Assembly (NCBI GenBank): GCA_900543055.1
Contig: UQQI01000004.1
Span: forward strand, 1-51,172
Direction of reading: 5' to 3'
DNA length: 51,172 nucleotides
Source of the DNA: an uncultured Mollicutes bacterium
GTDB lineage: Bacteria > Bacillota_I > Bacilli_A > RF39 > UBA660
Shown here: positions 1-7,960 of the stretch, one piece after another
How positions within the stretch are numbered: the first letter of the stretch is position 1
Layout: every line of letters begins with the position of its first letter
Notes under the pieces: generated by a model
Seen by the model: only the letters and a program-made list of their open reading frames with translations
Databases searched by the model: none
What the model was told of the DNA's origin: nothing
Translations under genes and position numbers: made by a program

Positions 1-71
1 ATTATTAATAAAATTATCAATATAATTAATTTACTTTTATTATTAAAGAGTTTATTCTTCATACTAATCAT
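1..71 (-). CDS. Start of a membrane protein, cut by the window edge
   Basis: On the minus strand an ATG at 71 overlaps the TGA stop of the upstream SGNH-like gene in an ATGA arrangement, and 23 codons stay open to the window edge. The visible residues are a short Lys/Asn-rich start followed by an Ile/Leu run, as expected for a cytoplasmic N-terminus entering a first membrane helix. The overlap suggests translational coupling with the SGNH-like gene. A second in-frame ATG lies at 62. The family cannot be named from so few residues. Confidence 0.45.
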   Translation of the reverse strand, partial: MISMKNKLFNNKSKLIILIILLI

Positions 72-1051
72 CCTAAAATACTATTTATATTCTTTATAAG
101 AACTTCATATCCTTTTTTATTCAAATAAACCCCATTATCAGTATAAGTAGAATTTAATTTACCATCTTTTTCAAGTAAAGAATAGCAATCAATATACTTA
201 ACTCTTTTCTCTTTAGAAAGACTCTTTAATCTTTTATTTAAATCTTCAATCTTACCATTATCAATATCATCACTTAATAAAGATTTCTTGTAATCTTTAT
301 TATCTTTATCTATTGGATATAATGATTCAATATAAATATTAGCATTAGGTCTATTATCTTTTATTGAATCAATTATTTTACTATAATTATTAATTATTTC
401 ATCAATACTTTTGTTATCTTTTAAGTCAGTCATTCCAATATTTAAAAATACATCTGATGGATTATAATCATATATTTTTTTCTTTAAATCATCAATTAAA
501 GCCGAAGTAGTTAAATTTTCTTCTGATGATTTAACATAATGATAATCCAAACCAAAGTCATCTTTATTTAATTTATCAATAGAAAAATCCCCAACAAACA
601 AGTAATTATCGTCAACTATTTTATTTAACACTTCATCATCATTTGATTTATCTGTTGAAGAAATAGGAGTCTCTTTAACTTCATTTTTCTTTAAAGAATT
701 ACCTAAAATATTAAATCCAACTAAAACGATAAGTATTAACACACATAAAAGTGCTAATCCAAAAAACATATTTTTTAGTAATTTAAGTCTTACTATTAAA
801 CCATTGTCACTATTTAATATTTTTTCTTTTAGCTTACCATTTTTCTTTACTTTTAATTCCATTCTTCCTTCTAAAAAACTAGTATCTAATGTTTCAGCAT
901 CATTAAGTCTAGTATCATCCACTCTAATTCTAGTTGTATTTTCTAAATTAACTGGTCTTTTATTTCTATTGTTATTTTTTCTATTATTTTTTACATTCTT
1001 GTTGTGTTTTCTATTACCATTATAATTATAAGGTTTTTTTCCATTTCCCAT
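68..1051 (-). CDS. Membrane-anchored SGNH-hydrolase-fold protein, probably catalytically dead
   Basis: This 327-residue protein has an Asn/Lys/Arg-rich cytoplasmic N-terminus (about 1-85), one membrane helix (about 90-115) and an extracellular C-terminal domain. That domain follows the GDSL/SGNH pattern of lipase and acetylhydrolase relatives: a VGDFSID block I, a VFLNIGMTDL block III and a YTDNGVYLNKKGY block V. In active enzymes these read GDS, GTND and DGLHLN. Here the Ser, Asn, Asp and His positions appear to be Phe, Thr, Asn and Tyr, so hydrolysis is unlikely. A role in binding or modifying wall polymers is inference. An extended -10 site lies just upstream, and the gene is coupled to a downstream membrane protein. 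Confidence 0.7.
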   Translation of the reverse strand: MGNGKKPYNYNGNRKHNKNVKNNRKNNNRNKRPVNLENTTRIRVDDTRLNDAETLDTSFLEGRMELKVKKNGKLKEKILNSDNGLIVRLKLLKNMFFGLALLCVLILIVLVGFNILGNSLKKNEVKETPISSTDKSNDDEVLNKIVDDNYLFVGDFSIDKLNKDDFGLDYHYVKSSEENLTTSALIDDLKKKIYDYNPSDVFLNIGMTDLKDNKSIDEIINNYSKIIDSIKDNRPNANIYIESLYPIDKDNKDYKKSLLSDDIDNGKIEDLNKRLKSLSKEKRVKYIDCYSLLEKDGKLNSTYTDNGVYLNKKGYEVLIKNINSILG

Positions 1052-1086
1052 AATTTTAGCCTCACTTTTATTACTATCTACAAATT

Positions 1087-1095
1087 ATTATAGCA
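1087..1095 (-). promoter_or_regulatory. Extended -10 promoter element of the SGNH-like gene
   Basis: Reads TGCTATAAT on the minus strand, about 40 bases upstream of the start at 1051. The same nonamer precedes several other genes in this window. Confidence 0.55.
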
Positions 1096-1129
1096 AAAAT
1101 ATCTCATATAAAAAAGATATATTTAAAAG

Positions 1130-1151
1130 AAAAAAACAGCCAATTAGCTGT
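1130..1151 (-). terminator. Intrinsic terminator of dacF
   Basis: The arms ACAGC and GCTGT enclose a 6-base loop and are followed by seven U residues on the minus strand. It lies directly behind the dacF stop codon and separates it from the SGNH-like gene. Confidence 0.75.
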
Positions 1152-2291
1152 CTATCTACCTATAATAATGTTCCAAATATTTTGAACAATTAAATCAAAA
1201 TACTTTATTTTATATATATTTTTATTAGAAACTAAATCTGATGTAGCAACTACTTTATTATTATGTGTAGCATTTATCTTACCTATAATATCTCCTTTAT
1301 AAATAGGATATTTAATTTCATCTAATTCTATTTTATAGTCATATTTTTTCTTTGATGCATCTTCTTCAAATACATTTAAGTCATCTTTTAAATAAAACTC
1401 CAAATATTTTTTATTTGCTTTTTCTAATTTTACTTTTTCTACAATACTTCCTTTTCTTTTTAAGGTGTTTACTTTCAAAGTATTAAATCCATAATCCAAT
1501 AAATCAACCATTTCACTATTTCTAACCTTACTATTTTCCTCTCCTAAAACAATACCTATTAGTCTTAGATTATTTCTTTTAGCAGTTGCTGCTAAACAAT
1601 ACCCTGCATCATCAGTATGACCTGTTTTCAAACCATCTGCTCCATCATATGAATTAATTAATTTATTAGTATTAACAAGCCAAAATTTATTAGTACTTCC
1701 TTCTCTTAAATAATCATCATAAATAGATGAAAATCTTAATATTTCTGAGTGATTTACAACTAATTCTCTAGCAATCATCGCCATATCATAACTAGTTGAA
1801 TAATGCCTCTCTTCATCAAGTCCTGTGCAATTACTAAAATGTGTATTTTTAAGTCCTAATTCTTTAACTTTTTTATTCATCCTTTTAACAAATTTTTCTT
1901 CACTACCACTAATATATTCTGCCATGGCAACGGTCGCATCATTCCCACTCGCTACACTTATACCTTTCATTAAATCTTCTACACTTATTTTCTCACCTTC
2001 AGAAATATAAATTTGAGACCCTCCCATACCTGCAGCATTACGACTAACAGTAACTATATCATTCCATTTAATATTACCATTCTCAACTTCTTCAAGAATA
2101 ATGATTTGAGCAACCATTTTAGTCATAGAAGCAATACTAAGTCTTTCATTTTCATTCTTAGAAAATATTATTTTCCCGCTATTAGCCTCAATTAAAATAC
2201 CACTCTTACCATTAGGCAAATATTCTAAAGCATAAATCTTTACTGGTAAAAAACAAAATAAACAAATAACCAAAATTAAAAGTCTTCTCAT
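1152..2291 (-). CDS. dacF: D-alanyl-D-alanine carboxypeptidase (PBP5/DacF type)
   Basis: This secreted serine DD-carboxypeptidase (peptidase family S11) trims the terminal D-Ala from peptidoglycan pentapeptides. At 379 residues it has the family's usual length. A signal peptide covers about residues 1-21. The three penicillin-binding motifs are in order: SMTK with Ser55 and Lys58, SGN at 115-117, and KTG at 222-224. The C-terminal part matches the beta domain that follows the catalytic domain, and the last residues are amphipathic, as expected for membrane association. The start is preceded by AGGAGG. It is divergent from the VanY-type carboxypeptidase, so the two wall-trimming enzymes share an upstream region. 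The symbol dacF rather than dacA is by family resemblance. Confidence 0.92.
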   Translation of the reverse strand: MRRLLILVICLFCFLPVKIYALEYLPNGKSGILIEANSGKIIFSKNENERLSIASMTKMVAQIIILEEVENGNIKWNDIVTVSRNAAGMGGSQIYISEGEKISVEDLMKGISVASGNDATVAMAEYISGSEEKFVKRMNKKVKELGLKNTHFSNCTGLDEERHYSTSYDMAMIARELVVNHSEILRFSSIYDDYLREGSTNKFWLVNTNKLINSYDGADGLKTGHTDDAGYCLAATAKRNNLRLIGIVLGEENSKVRNSEMVDLLDYGFNTLKVNTLKRKGSIVEKVKLEKANKKYLEFYLKDDLNVFEEDASKKKYDYKIELDEIKYPIYKGDIIGKINATHNNKVVATSDLVSNKNIYKIKYFDLIVQNIWNIIIGR

Positions 2292-2377
2292 AAATCCTCC
2301 TAGTATTTTTTATGTAAAAATAAATCATTTTATACATAAAATAAAAAAAGAATGCTATTATATTACTAGGTGATATT

Positions 2378-3307
2378 ATGCAAAAAAAGAAAAGGAAAAA
2401 AAGAAAAGTAAAAATTAAACTCAAAAAAAAGAATTTTATAATTTTCATAATATTTATAATATTAATCATCTTTGGAATAACAAAACTAATGTCATTTATA
2501 CTAAAAAATGTAGATACACATAAAAATAAAAATGAAATAATAGATAAAAAAAATAATAAAAAAGAAGATACTGAAAAAGAAAAAAAATTAAAAGAACTAA
2601 ACAATATAAATAAAAAAGTAAAATATTTTAAAATGAACAATCTAGATAGATATATTAATTATAAAAATAAAAATCCTGATAAAGAAATAAAAGAAATCAT
2701 AAAAGATGTAAATATGGATTTAGATAAAGAACCATATAAAGATATGATAAAAGCAACAAATCTAAATAGCATAAATATACTAGTAAATAAACATAATTAT
2801 TTAACAGAAGATTATGTTCCAGAAAACTTAGAAAATATTAATTCATCATATGCTCTTAGTAATATGAAAATGGTAAGTGAAGCAAAAAATGCTTTTGAAA
2901 ATCTTTCAAAAGATGCATCAAAACAAAATCTAAAAGTAATTGCCATGTCAACATATAGAAGTTATGAATACCAAGTGGATTTATATAATAGATATGTAAA
3001 AACTGATGGAAAAGAAGCAGCAGACACATACTCTGGAAGACCAGGTAATTCAGAACATCAAACAGGTCTTGCAGTTGATGTATACAATGTAAAAGAGTCT
3101 TATACTAATTTTGAGAAAACAAAAGAATACAATTGGATGCAAGATAATGCTTATAAATATGGATTTATTCTAAGATTTCCAAAAGATAAAGAAAATGAAA
3201 CAGGTTATGAATTTGAATCATGGCATTATAGATATGTTGGTCTTGAAGCAGCAAAATATATAAAAGAACATAATATATCATTTGAAGAATATTGTGCAAT
3301 AAACTAA
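2378..3307 (+). CDS. D,D-/L,D-carboxypeptidase, VanY/LdcB family (M15B)
   Basis: A zinc carboxypeptidase acting on peptidoglycan stem peptides outside the cell. A very basic N-terminus (about 1-20) leads into one membrane helix (about 20-42), then a Lys/Asn-rich linker and the catalytic domain (about 130-305). The M15 signature SEHQTGLAVD supplies zinc ligands His227 and Asp234, and ESWH supplies the catalytic Glu280 and third ligand His283. AGGTGAT precedes the ATG. It is convergent with the 190-residue membrane gene and shares a bidirectional terminator with it. Whether it removes D-Ala from penta- or tetrapeptides cannot be told from sequence. Confidence 0.9.
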   Translation: MQKKKRKKRKVKIKLKKKNFIIFIIFIILIIFGITKLMSFILKNVDTHKNKNEIIDKKNNKKEDTEKEKKLKELNNINKKVKYFKMNNLDRYINYKNKNPDKEIKEIIKDVNMDLDKEPYKDMIKATNLNSINILVNKHNYLTEDYVPENLENINSSYALSNMKMVSEAKNAFENLSKDASKQNLKVIAMSTYRSYEYQVDLYNRYVKTDGKEAADTYSGRPGNSEHQTGLAVDVYNVKESYTNFEKTKEYNWMQDNAYKYGFILRFPKDKENETGYEFESWHYRYVGLEAAKYIKEHNISFEEYCAIN

Positions 3308-3333
3308 AAAGAGATTTAATCAAATCTCTTTTT
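3306..3333. terminator. Bidirectional terminator between convergent genes
   Basis: A perfect 12-bp stem, AAAAAGAGATTT with AAATCTCTTTTT, and a 4-base loop. It carries A/U runs on both sides, so it can stop transcription from the VanY-type gene and from the convergent membrane gene. Confidence 0.8.
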
Positions 3334-3888
3334 AAAATACTTATATAAATAATAGAATCCTGTAAATAATAACCATGTTACTAATAAAAAATTACTCATT
3401 TGTACCAAAGATAATATAGTATCATTCTTATATAAATTAGTAATGTCCATTAAGTCTACTCCATCATATGCAGAAAGTGCCATAAAGGACATAAAGAAAA
3501 AGTAAACTATACTAAAGAACAAATAATTAATAATTTTTTTAAAATCCGTAATTTTCTTAGAGAATAATGTATACAAAATCATAATAGTTACAAATACTAA
3601 GATAAAGAAATATACAACAGTAGATGGAAAATAAATATAATTTAAAATTGCTTTTACAAAAGAATTAACACTTGTTTGTACATATGCTCCATAACTTATT
3701 ATAATACCTATTACAAAACCTAAATAAACTCCAAGAGAAAGCATTTGAACTAATTGATTTTTTCTTTTTAAATTATAAATTAAAACACAAAATAAAAGAA
3801 GGGTTAATATAAGCATCTCAATAGATAGAAAAGATGAAAAAGTATATTTAAAAATAATTCCAATTTTCTCTATTAAAGATAAAGTCAT
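3316..3888 (-). CDS. Polytopic membrane protein of the sortase locus, unknown function
   Basis: 190 residues with about five hydrophobic segments (near 18-40, 47-65, 85-108, 122-142 and 158-182), short loops and a basic C-terminus. I do not recognise the family. GGGTGAT precedes the ATG, and the gene begins 11 bases after the sortase stop, so it is very likely co-transcribed with the sortase. Its position suggests an accessory role in anchoring or displaying the thioester surface protein, but nothing in the sequence proves it. A shared terminator overlaps its last codon. Confidence 0.75.
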   Translation of the reverse strand: MTLSLIEKIGIIFKYTFSSFLSIEMLILTLLLFCVLIYNLKRKNQLVQMLSLGVYLGFVIGIIISYGAYVQTSVNSFVKAILNYIYFPSTVVYFFILVFVTIMILYTLFSKKITDFKKIINYLFFSIVYFFFMSFMALSAYDGVDLMDITNLYKNDTILSLVQMSNFLLVTWLLFTGFYYLYKYFKKRFD

Positions 3889-3899
3889 ATAATCACCCT

Positions 3900-4574
3900 C
3901 TAACTAACTAATTCAGATATATAAAATGTCTGAGAATAATCATCATTTTTAGTACATGTAAACATTGTAAGTGTAGTCTTAGCATGATTTCTTATTACTC
4001 TAGCAAGTCCCGTTTTTGGAACATTGTATATATTTACTATTTGATAATGATATTTTACTCCATTATATATAACATAGACACTATCACCAATATTCAATCT
4101 ATATAAATATGCAAAATATGAAATATAGGCATCTCCTGAATGAGCCATTAAAATTAGATTTCCATTAACAACATCAGGAAGATCTGAGCCTTCAACCATA
4201 GTCACATTATATTGAATATTGTTATATCTTGAACCTACATTATAAAATCCTCTTTTTAATCCAATTTTTGGTATTTCTAAAACACCTAAATATTTACTAT
4301 AATCAACTTCATAAGTTTTATTATCATTACTTTGTTCATTATTTACTACATTATCAGCAACAGGTACATTTGTAACTATTTCTTTTTCTTCACCTGTTGT
4401 ACTATCAACATCCATCATAGAAATTTTCATATCAGAATAAACTTCATCACGCATTTTCAAGAAATAATTCCATGATAGAAAAATAATACCTAAAAAAATA
4501 AAGAAAGAGCCAATAAATAATATATGGCTCTTTTTTATTTTATTATTTACTTTCAGCTGGTTTAGCATTCGCAT
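3900..4574 (-). CDS. Sortase (transpeptidase for the adjacent surface protein)
   Basis: Membrane-bound cysteine transpeptidase that cleaves an LPXTG-like signal and links the protein to the wall. It has an N-terminal membrane helix (about 15-37), a linker, and a sortase beta-barrel. The catalytic His lies in LMAHSG (about residue 145) and the Cys in TMFTCT (about 207), counted from the ATG at 4574. The catalytic Arg normally follows the Cys by about ten residues; here that stretch reads DDYSQTFYIS with no Arg. The start is uncertain. ATGs at 4604, 4574 and 4568 all overlap the upstream gene and have poor ribosome sites, and a terminator hairpin lies inside the N-terminal codons. Class D-like affiliation is a guess. 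Confidence 0.85.
   Translation of the reverse strand: MRMLNQLKVNNKIKKSHILFIGSFFIFLGIIFLSWNYFLKMRDEVYSDMKISMMDVDSTTGEEKEIVTNVPVADNVVNNEQSNDNKTYEVDYSKYLGVLEIPKIGLKRGFYNVGSRYNNIQYNVTMVEGSDLPDVVNGNLILMAHSGDAYISYFAYLYRLNIGDSVYVIYNGVKYHYQIVNIYNVPKTGLARVIRNHAKTTLTMFTCTKNDDYSQTFYISELVS
4492..4533 (-). terminator. Terminator hairpin inside the sortase coding start
   Basis: A perfect 9-bp stem, AAAGAGCCA with TGGCTCTTT, with a 12-base loop and a U-rich tail on the minus strand. It sits 10 bases beyond the stop of the thioester protein and within the codons of the sortase membrane helix. It would reduce read-through from the abundant surface protein into the sortase. Confidence 0.7.
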
Positions 4575-5703
4575 AAACAATACCAACACCACATAATAAG
4601 ACAATCAAACCAATGAAGTAAATTGTTTGTGCAGTAGTCATTCCTGTATCAGGAGCACCTACTACATCAATAGAATCACCTTGTAATACATCAACCGTTT
4701 TTCCAGTTACTGAAACAACTTTTTGTTTTGTTCCAGCAGCATCTTGATAATAAGATCCTCCAAATGAATTGAAATGCCCTTTTACATTAACTGCTAATTT
4801 TTGAACTTTATCTGTTACTTTATCGGCAGGAATTCTTATATAAAATTTAGTATCCTTAGAAACATTTGTTAAATTTGTAATATCTTGTCCATTTTCACCA
4901 ACTACTTTAGCACCTTCAATACCAGATACTGAAATATCATATCCTGTTAAAGCCTCTGATGTTGAAGATGTAACATTTACAACTGGTGTTTGATAATAAT
5001 CTGTACCATCAACTTTAGAAATTGAATCTCCACCAAATGCAACTGATAATTGTCTTTCAGCACTAGCATTTAATGCCTCTTTTACTAAACTATCAATCTT
5101 TGAAAATGCATTTGGAAGAACTATAGGTTCAGAAGATGTACCACTACCTACATTTAAATAAGTAAGTGATACTACACCTGTACTCTTTATAACATTCAAC
5201 ACTTCATCTGATAACTTGTGTTTACTATCATTTGGATATTTTTGATGTAAATAATACCATATAGCAGTTTGAGCAACATATGTATCTGCAACAGTACTAT
5301 CTATACCAGAAATATGAGATGTAGAATCATATGCTTTATTTAATAAATATAACAAACCATAATCATCTATTTTCTCTTTTTTATTGTAAACAGCTTGATC
5401 TAAAACATCTGCATTATGCTCTACACAAAATATTGTATTATTCTTACCACTATCAGAATAATATAAAGGAACATTATAATTAACAGGAGTACCATCAACT
5501 GAAACACTTATCTTTTCACCAGTAGCATAAAATGTAAAAGTATCTTCAGTTGGAGAATGTGGAACAGCAGCATAGCTTATTTGATTAAAACCAACAGCAA
5601 CAAGTGAAAATATTGCAAATGCCGCAACAACAAACGATAAAACTACAGAACCATCAATTACACTTTTACGATTTTTATTTTCTTCCATATAAATCTTTTC
5701 CAT
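4543..5703 (-). CDS. Thioester-domain (TQXA) surface adhesin with APDTG sorting signal
   Basis: A 386-residue secreted wall protein. A long signal peptide (about 16-46) precedes a thioester domain. The likely bond-forming pair is Cys93 in FCVEH and Gln145 in VAQTAIW, the layout of Cys-Gln thioester adhesins that bind host surfaces covalently. A beta-rich stalk domain follows (about 215-345). The C-terminus has a sorting signal, APDTG at about 350-354, then a hydrophobic helix and a short Lys-containing tail. The ATG at 5703 is chosen because AGGGTGA lies just before it; the GTG nine bases upstream is part of that site. The adjacent sortase is the obvious processing enzyme. The ligand is unknown. 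Confidence 0.85.
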   Translation of the reverse strand: MEKIYMEENKNRKSVIDGSVVLSFVVAAFAIFSLVAVGFNQISYAAVPHSPTEDTFTFYATGEKISVSVDGTPVNYNVPLYYSDSGKNNTIFCVEHNADVLDQAVYNKKEKIDDYGLLYLLNKAYDSTSHISGIDSTVADTYVAQTAIWYYLHQKYPNDSKHKLSDEVLNVIKSTGVVSLTYLNVGSGTSSEPIVLPNAFSKIDSLVKEALNASAERQLSVAFGGDSISKVDGTDYYQTPVVNVTSSTSEALTGYDISVSGIEGAKVVGENGQDITNLTNVSKDTKFYIRIPADKVTDKVQKLAVNVKGHFNSFGGSYYQDAAGTKQKVVSVTGKTVDVLQGDSIDVVGAPDTGMTTAQTIYFIGLIVLLCGVGIVYANAKPAESK

Positions 5704-5728
5704 AATTTTCACCCTACCTTATATAAAC

Positions 5729-5737
5729 ATTATATCA
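5729..5737 (-). promoter_or_regulatory. Extended -10 element of the thioester protein
   Basis: TGATATAAT on the minus strand, about 26 bases before the start, with a TTTGCT-like -35 sixteen bases upstream. Confidence 0.45.
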
Positions 5738-5763
5738 TAAATTAATTAAAAGCAAATATTTTT

Positions 5764-6990
5764 TTAATCAATCTTAAAAATCTTGTCAACCAAAACTTCT
5801 GGATTCTTTTTATTATAGTAAATTGTTGCTAAAACATCTCCTTTATCTACAACATCACCAACTTCAAAATTTAGCTTAACACCTACTGTATAATCAATTT
5901 TATCTTTAATAGAAACTTTTCCTGATCCTAAATTTAAAGATAATTTTCCAACTTCAAGAGCATCTATTTTCTTTATTATACCTGATTTTTCAGCTTTTAT
6001 CTTATAAGTGTTTTCACTAACTTTTATTCCTTTAATATCCCCATGCTGATATTCAACTAGTTCCAAAAATTTCTTATATGCCTTTTTAGAATCAATCGCA
6101 TCTAATACTAAATCTCTAGCCTCTTCTATAGAAATGTTTTTTCCCATACTTACCATGTCTGATGCAAGTTCAATACATAAATCCACAAAATGATTATCTT
6201 TTTCTTTTCCTTTCAAAACATCAATTGCTTCTAATACTTCCAAACTATTTCCAACAGCATAGCCTAAAGGAGCATTCATATCACTTATAATAGTATGAAC
6301 TTCTCTATTATAAAAAGAACCAATTTTTTTCATTAATGAACTTAATTTTTTAGCGTCCTCTTTTGTTTGAAGTAAAGCACCATTTCCTACTTTTATATCT
6401 ATAATAATTTTATCAGCTCCACTTGCAATTTTCTTACTCATAATACTAGATGCAATTAATGGAATAGATGAAACAGTAGATGTAACATCACGTAATGCAT
6501 ATATAACTTTATCCATTGGAACTAAGTCTCCAGTTTGTCCAGTAACAACAATTCCTATTTCATGAACTTGCTTAATAATTTCTTCATCTGTTAAATCAAT
6601 TCTATATCCTGGAATACTTTCTAATTTATCAATTGTTCCACCAGTATACCCCAGTCCTCTACCGCTCATTTTAATAATTGGAACCCCACATGCAGCAGCG
6701 ATTGGAGCAATTACTAATGTTGTTTTATCACCAATTCCTCCAGTAGAATGTTTATCAACCTTAATTCCAGGAATATCACTAAAGTCAAGAACATCACCAC
6801 TATCAATAAAAATCTTAGTTAATGCATAAATTTCTTCATCAGTCATCCCATTAATACAAATTGCCATCAATAAACTAGACATTTGGTAATCTGCAACTTT
6901 ACCATCTAAATAACCATTAAAGAAAAAGTCAAGTTCCTCATAACTCAATTCTTTTCCAAGTCTTTTTTTATTAATAATATCTAAAATCAT
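5764..6990 (-). CDS. pdp: Pyrimidine-nucleoside phosphorylase
   Basis: Splits uridine, thymidine or deoxyuridine with phosphate into free base and (deoxy)ribose-1-phosphate, feeding nucleoside salvage and catabolism in the cytoplasm. The family signature KMSGRGLGYTGGTIDKLES is intact, preceded by VDKHSTGGIGDKTTL, which binds phosphate. The N-terminal helical domain, alpha/beta domain and C-terminal PYNP barrel (about 330-408) are all present. At 408 residues it is somewhat shorter than the usual 430-440. Its ATG overlaps the TGA of the upstream GNAT gene, so the two are coupled. Thymidine phosphorylase (deoA) is the close alternative; substrate range cannot be decided here. Confidence 0.9.
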   Translation of the reverse strand: MILDIINKKRLGKELSYEELDFFFNGYLDGKVADYQMSSLLMAICINGMTDEEIYALTKIFIDSGDVLDFSDIPGIKVDKHSTGGIGDKTTLVIAPIAAACGVPIIKMSGRGLGYTGGTIDKLESIPGYRIDLTDEEIIKQVHEIGIVVTGQTGDLVPMDKVIYALRDVTSTVSSIPLIASSIMSKKIASGADKIIIDIKVGNGALLQTKEDAKKLSSLMKKIGSFYNREVHTIISDMNAPLGYAVGNSLEVLEAIDVLKGKEKDNHFVDLCIELASDMVSMGKNISIEEARDLVLDAIDSKKAYKKFLELVEYQHGDIKGIKVSENTYKIKAEKSGIIKKIDALEVGKLSLNLGSGKVSIKDKIDYTVGVKLNFEVGDVVDKGDVLATIYYNKKNPEVLVDKIFKID

Positions 6991-7391
6991 TTTAACACCT
7001 TCCTAAATATATCAGAATCTCTCTTAACAAAACCACAATTCTCATACAATTTATGAGCAGCAATTCTAAATGAGCTACAAGTTAGTTGTAAATACATCGC
7101 ATCATCTCTTAAAGCAACATCCTCAGCAAAAGAAAGTAATTTCTTACCAATACCACGACCACGATAAGAACTAGATACACAAACATAGTCTACTAAATAA
7201 TAATGTTTATTTAATATAGGATTTAAAACTTTAGTTAACAATAAGTATCCACATACATTACCATCAGCTAAAGCAACAATCTCTTTAATAGAACTATTAT
7301 TAAAATTACTTTTAGATACTTTAAATGCCTCCTCTAATATAGTATTTACAGAATCTAAATCTCTATTCTCATAAAATCTTACATCAATCAT
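6987..7391 (-). CDS. GNAT-family N-acetyltransferase
   Basis: A 134-residue single-domain acetyltransferase. The acetyl-CoA pyrophosphate-binding loop is visible as VCVSSSYRGRGIGKKLL (about 70-87), and the C-terminal strand-helix with LYENCGFVKR is typical of GNAT enzymes. AGGTGAT precedes the start, with an extended -10 (TGCTATAAT) just upstream. It is translationally coupled to pdp by an ATGA overlap. The acceptor (a small molecule, antibiotic or protein N-terminus) is unknown. Confidence 0.85.
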   Translation of the reverse strand: MIDVRFYENRDLDSVNTILEEAFKVSKSNFNNSSIKEIVALADGNVCGYLLLTKVLNPILNKHYYLVDYVCVSSSYRGRGIGKKLLSFAEDVALRDDAMYLQLTCSSFRIAAHKLYENCGFVKRDSDIFRKVLK

Positions 7392-7413
7392 ATTATCACC
7401 TTATTATATAAAA

Positions 7414-7422
7414 ATTATAGCA
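7414..7422 (-). promoter_or_regulatory. Extended -10 promoter element of the GNAT-pdp unit
   Basis: TGCTATAAT on the minus strand, about 23 bases upstream of the GNAT start. Confidence 0.55.
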
Positions 7423-7429
7423 AATTTAT

Positions 7430-7459
7430 AAAATAAAAACAACTGACCAAAGTCAGCTG
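7430..7459 (-). terminator. Terminator of ssb
   Basis: Minus-strand arms AGCTGAC and GTCAGTT (one G-U pair) with a 4-base loop, followed by a U-rich tail. It lies immediately after the ssb stop. Confidence 0.7.
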
Positions 7460-7464
7460 TAAAA

Positions 7465-7797
7465 TTATTTTTCTTCTTTAGTATGGCTTGATAAAAAAGT
7501 AATCTTTTCACAAATAATGTCCATTATATTTTCTTTTTTTCCTTCATTTTCTATAGTACGTGATTGTACTCTTCCCTTTACTCCAACAATATCTCCCTTT
7601 TTACAATATTCACTTGTATTAGAAGCAATACTATCGAATGCAACGCAATCTACAAAATCAGTATCATATAATCCTTCACTATTTTTAAAACTTCTAGGGA
7701 TTGCTAAAGAAATAGTCGCAACTTTAATACCTTTATCTGATTTATTAACTACAATATCTCTCGTTAATCTTCCAACTAAAACAACTTGATTAAGCAT
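7465..7797 (-). CDS. ssb: Short single-stranded DNA-binding protein (SsbB-like)
   Basis: A 110-residue OB-fold protein starting MLNQVVLVGRLTRDI, the standard SSB opening, and continuing through the DNA-binding strands (VDCVAFDS, GDIVGVKGRVQSR). It ends in SSHTKEEK and has neither the long disordered tail nor the acidic DDDIPF-type tip that recruits partner proteins. It therefore resembles the short B. subtilis SsbB more than SsbA. A very strong AGGAGGTGA site precedes the ATG. It stands alone with its own terminator, not in the rpsF-ssb-rpsR cluster where the housekeeping SSB usually sits. Confidence 0.88.
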   Translation of the reverse strand: MLNQVVLVGRLTRDIVVNKSDKGIKVATISLAIPRSFKNSEGLYDTDFVDCVAFDSIASNTSEYCKKGDIVGVKGRVQSRTIENEGKKENIMDIICEKITFLSSHTKEEK

Positions 7798-7886
7798 AAC
7801 TCACCTCCTTTCGACGCATAATATACAAAAAAAAATTAACAAATACAAATCACGCTTCCAGTAATTTTACTAATAAAAATAAACAA

Positions 7887-7921
7887 AAAAAGAAAATTCT
7901 CTTAACAAAAATTTTCTTTTC
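7887..7921 (-). terminator. Terminator of the suf-linked unit
   Basis: A 10-bp A/T-rich stem, AAAGAAAATT with AATTTTCTTT, and an 11-13 base loop, followed on the minus strand by a U run. It is the likely end of the sufS-sufU transcript. Confidence 0.55.
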
Positions 7922-7960
7922 TAAAGATATAACTTATCCAATAAATAAATTCATCTATTT

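Noticed and set aside
2212..2640. Hydrophobic minus-strand frame across the dacF/VanY intergenic region
   Set aside because: It is the antisense of the Lys-rich start of the VanY-type gene; Phe/Ile-rich frames opposite Lys-rich coding are expected at this base composition.
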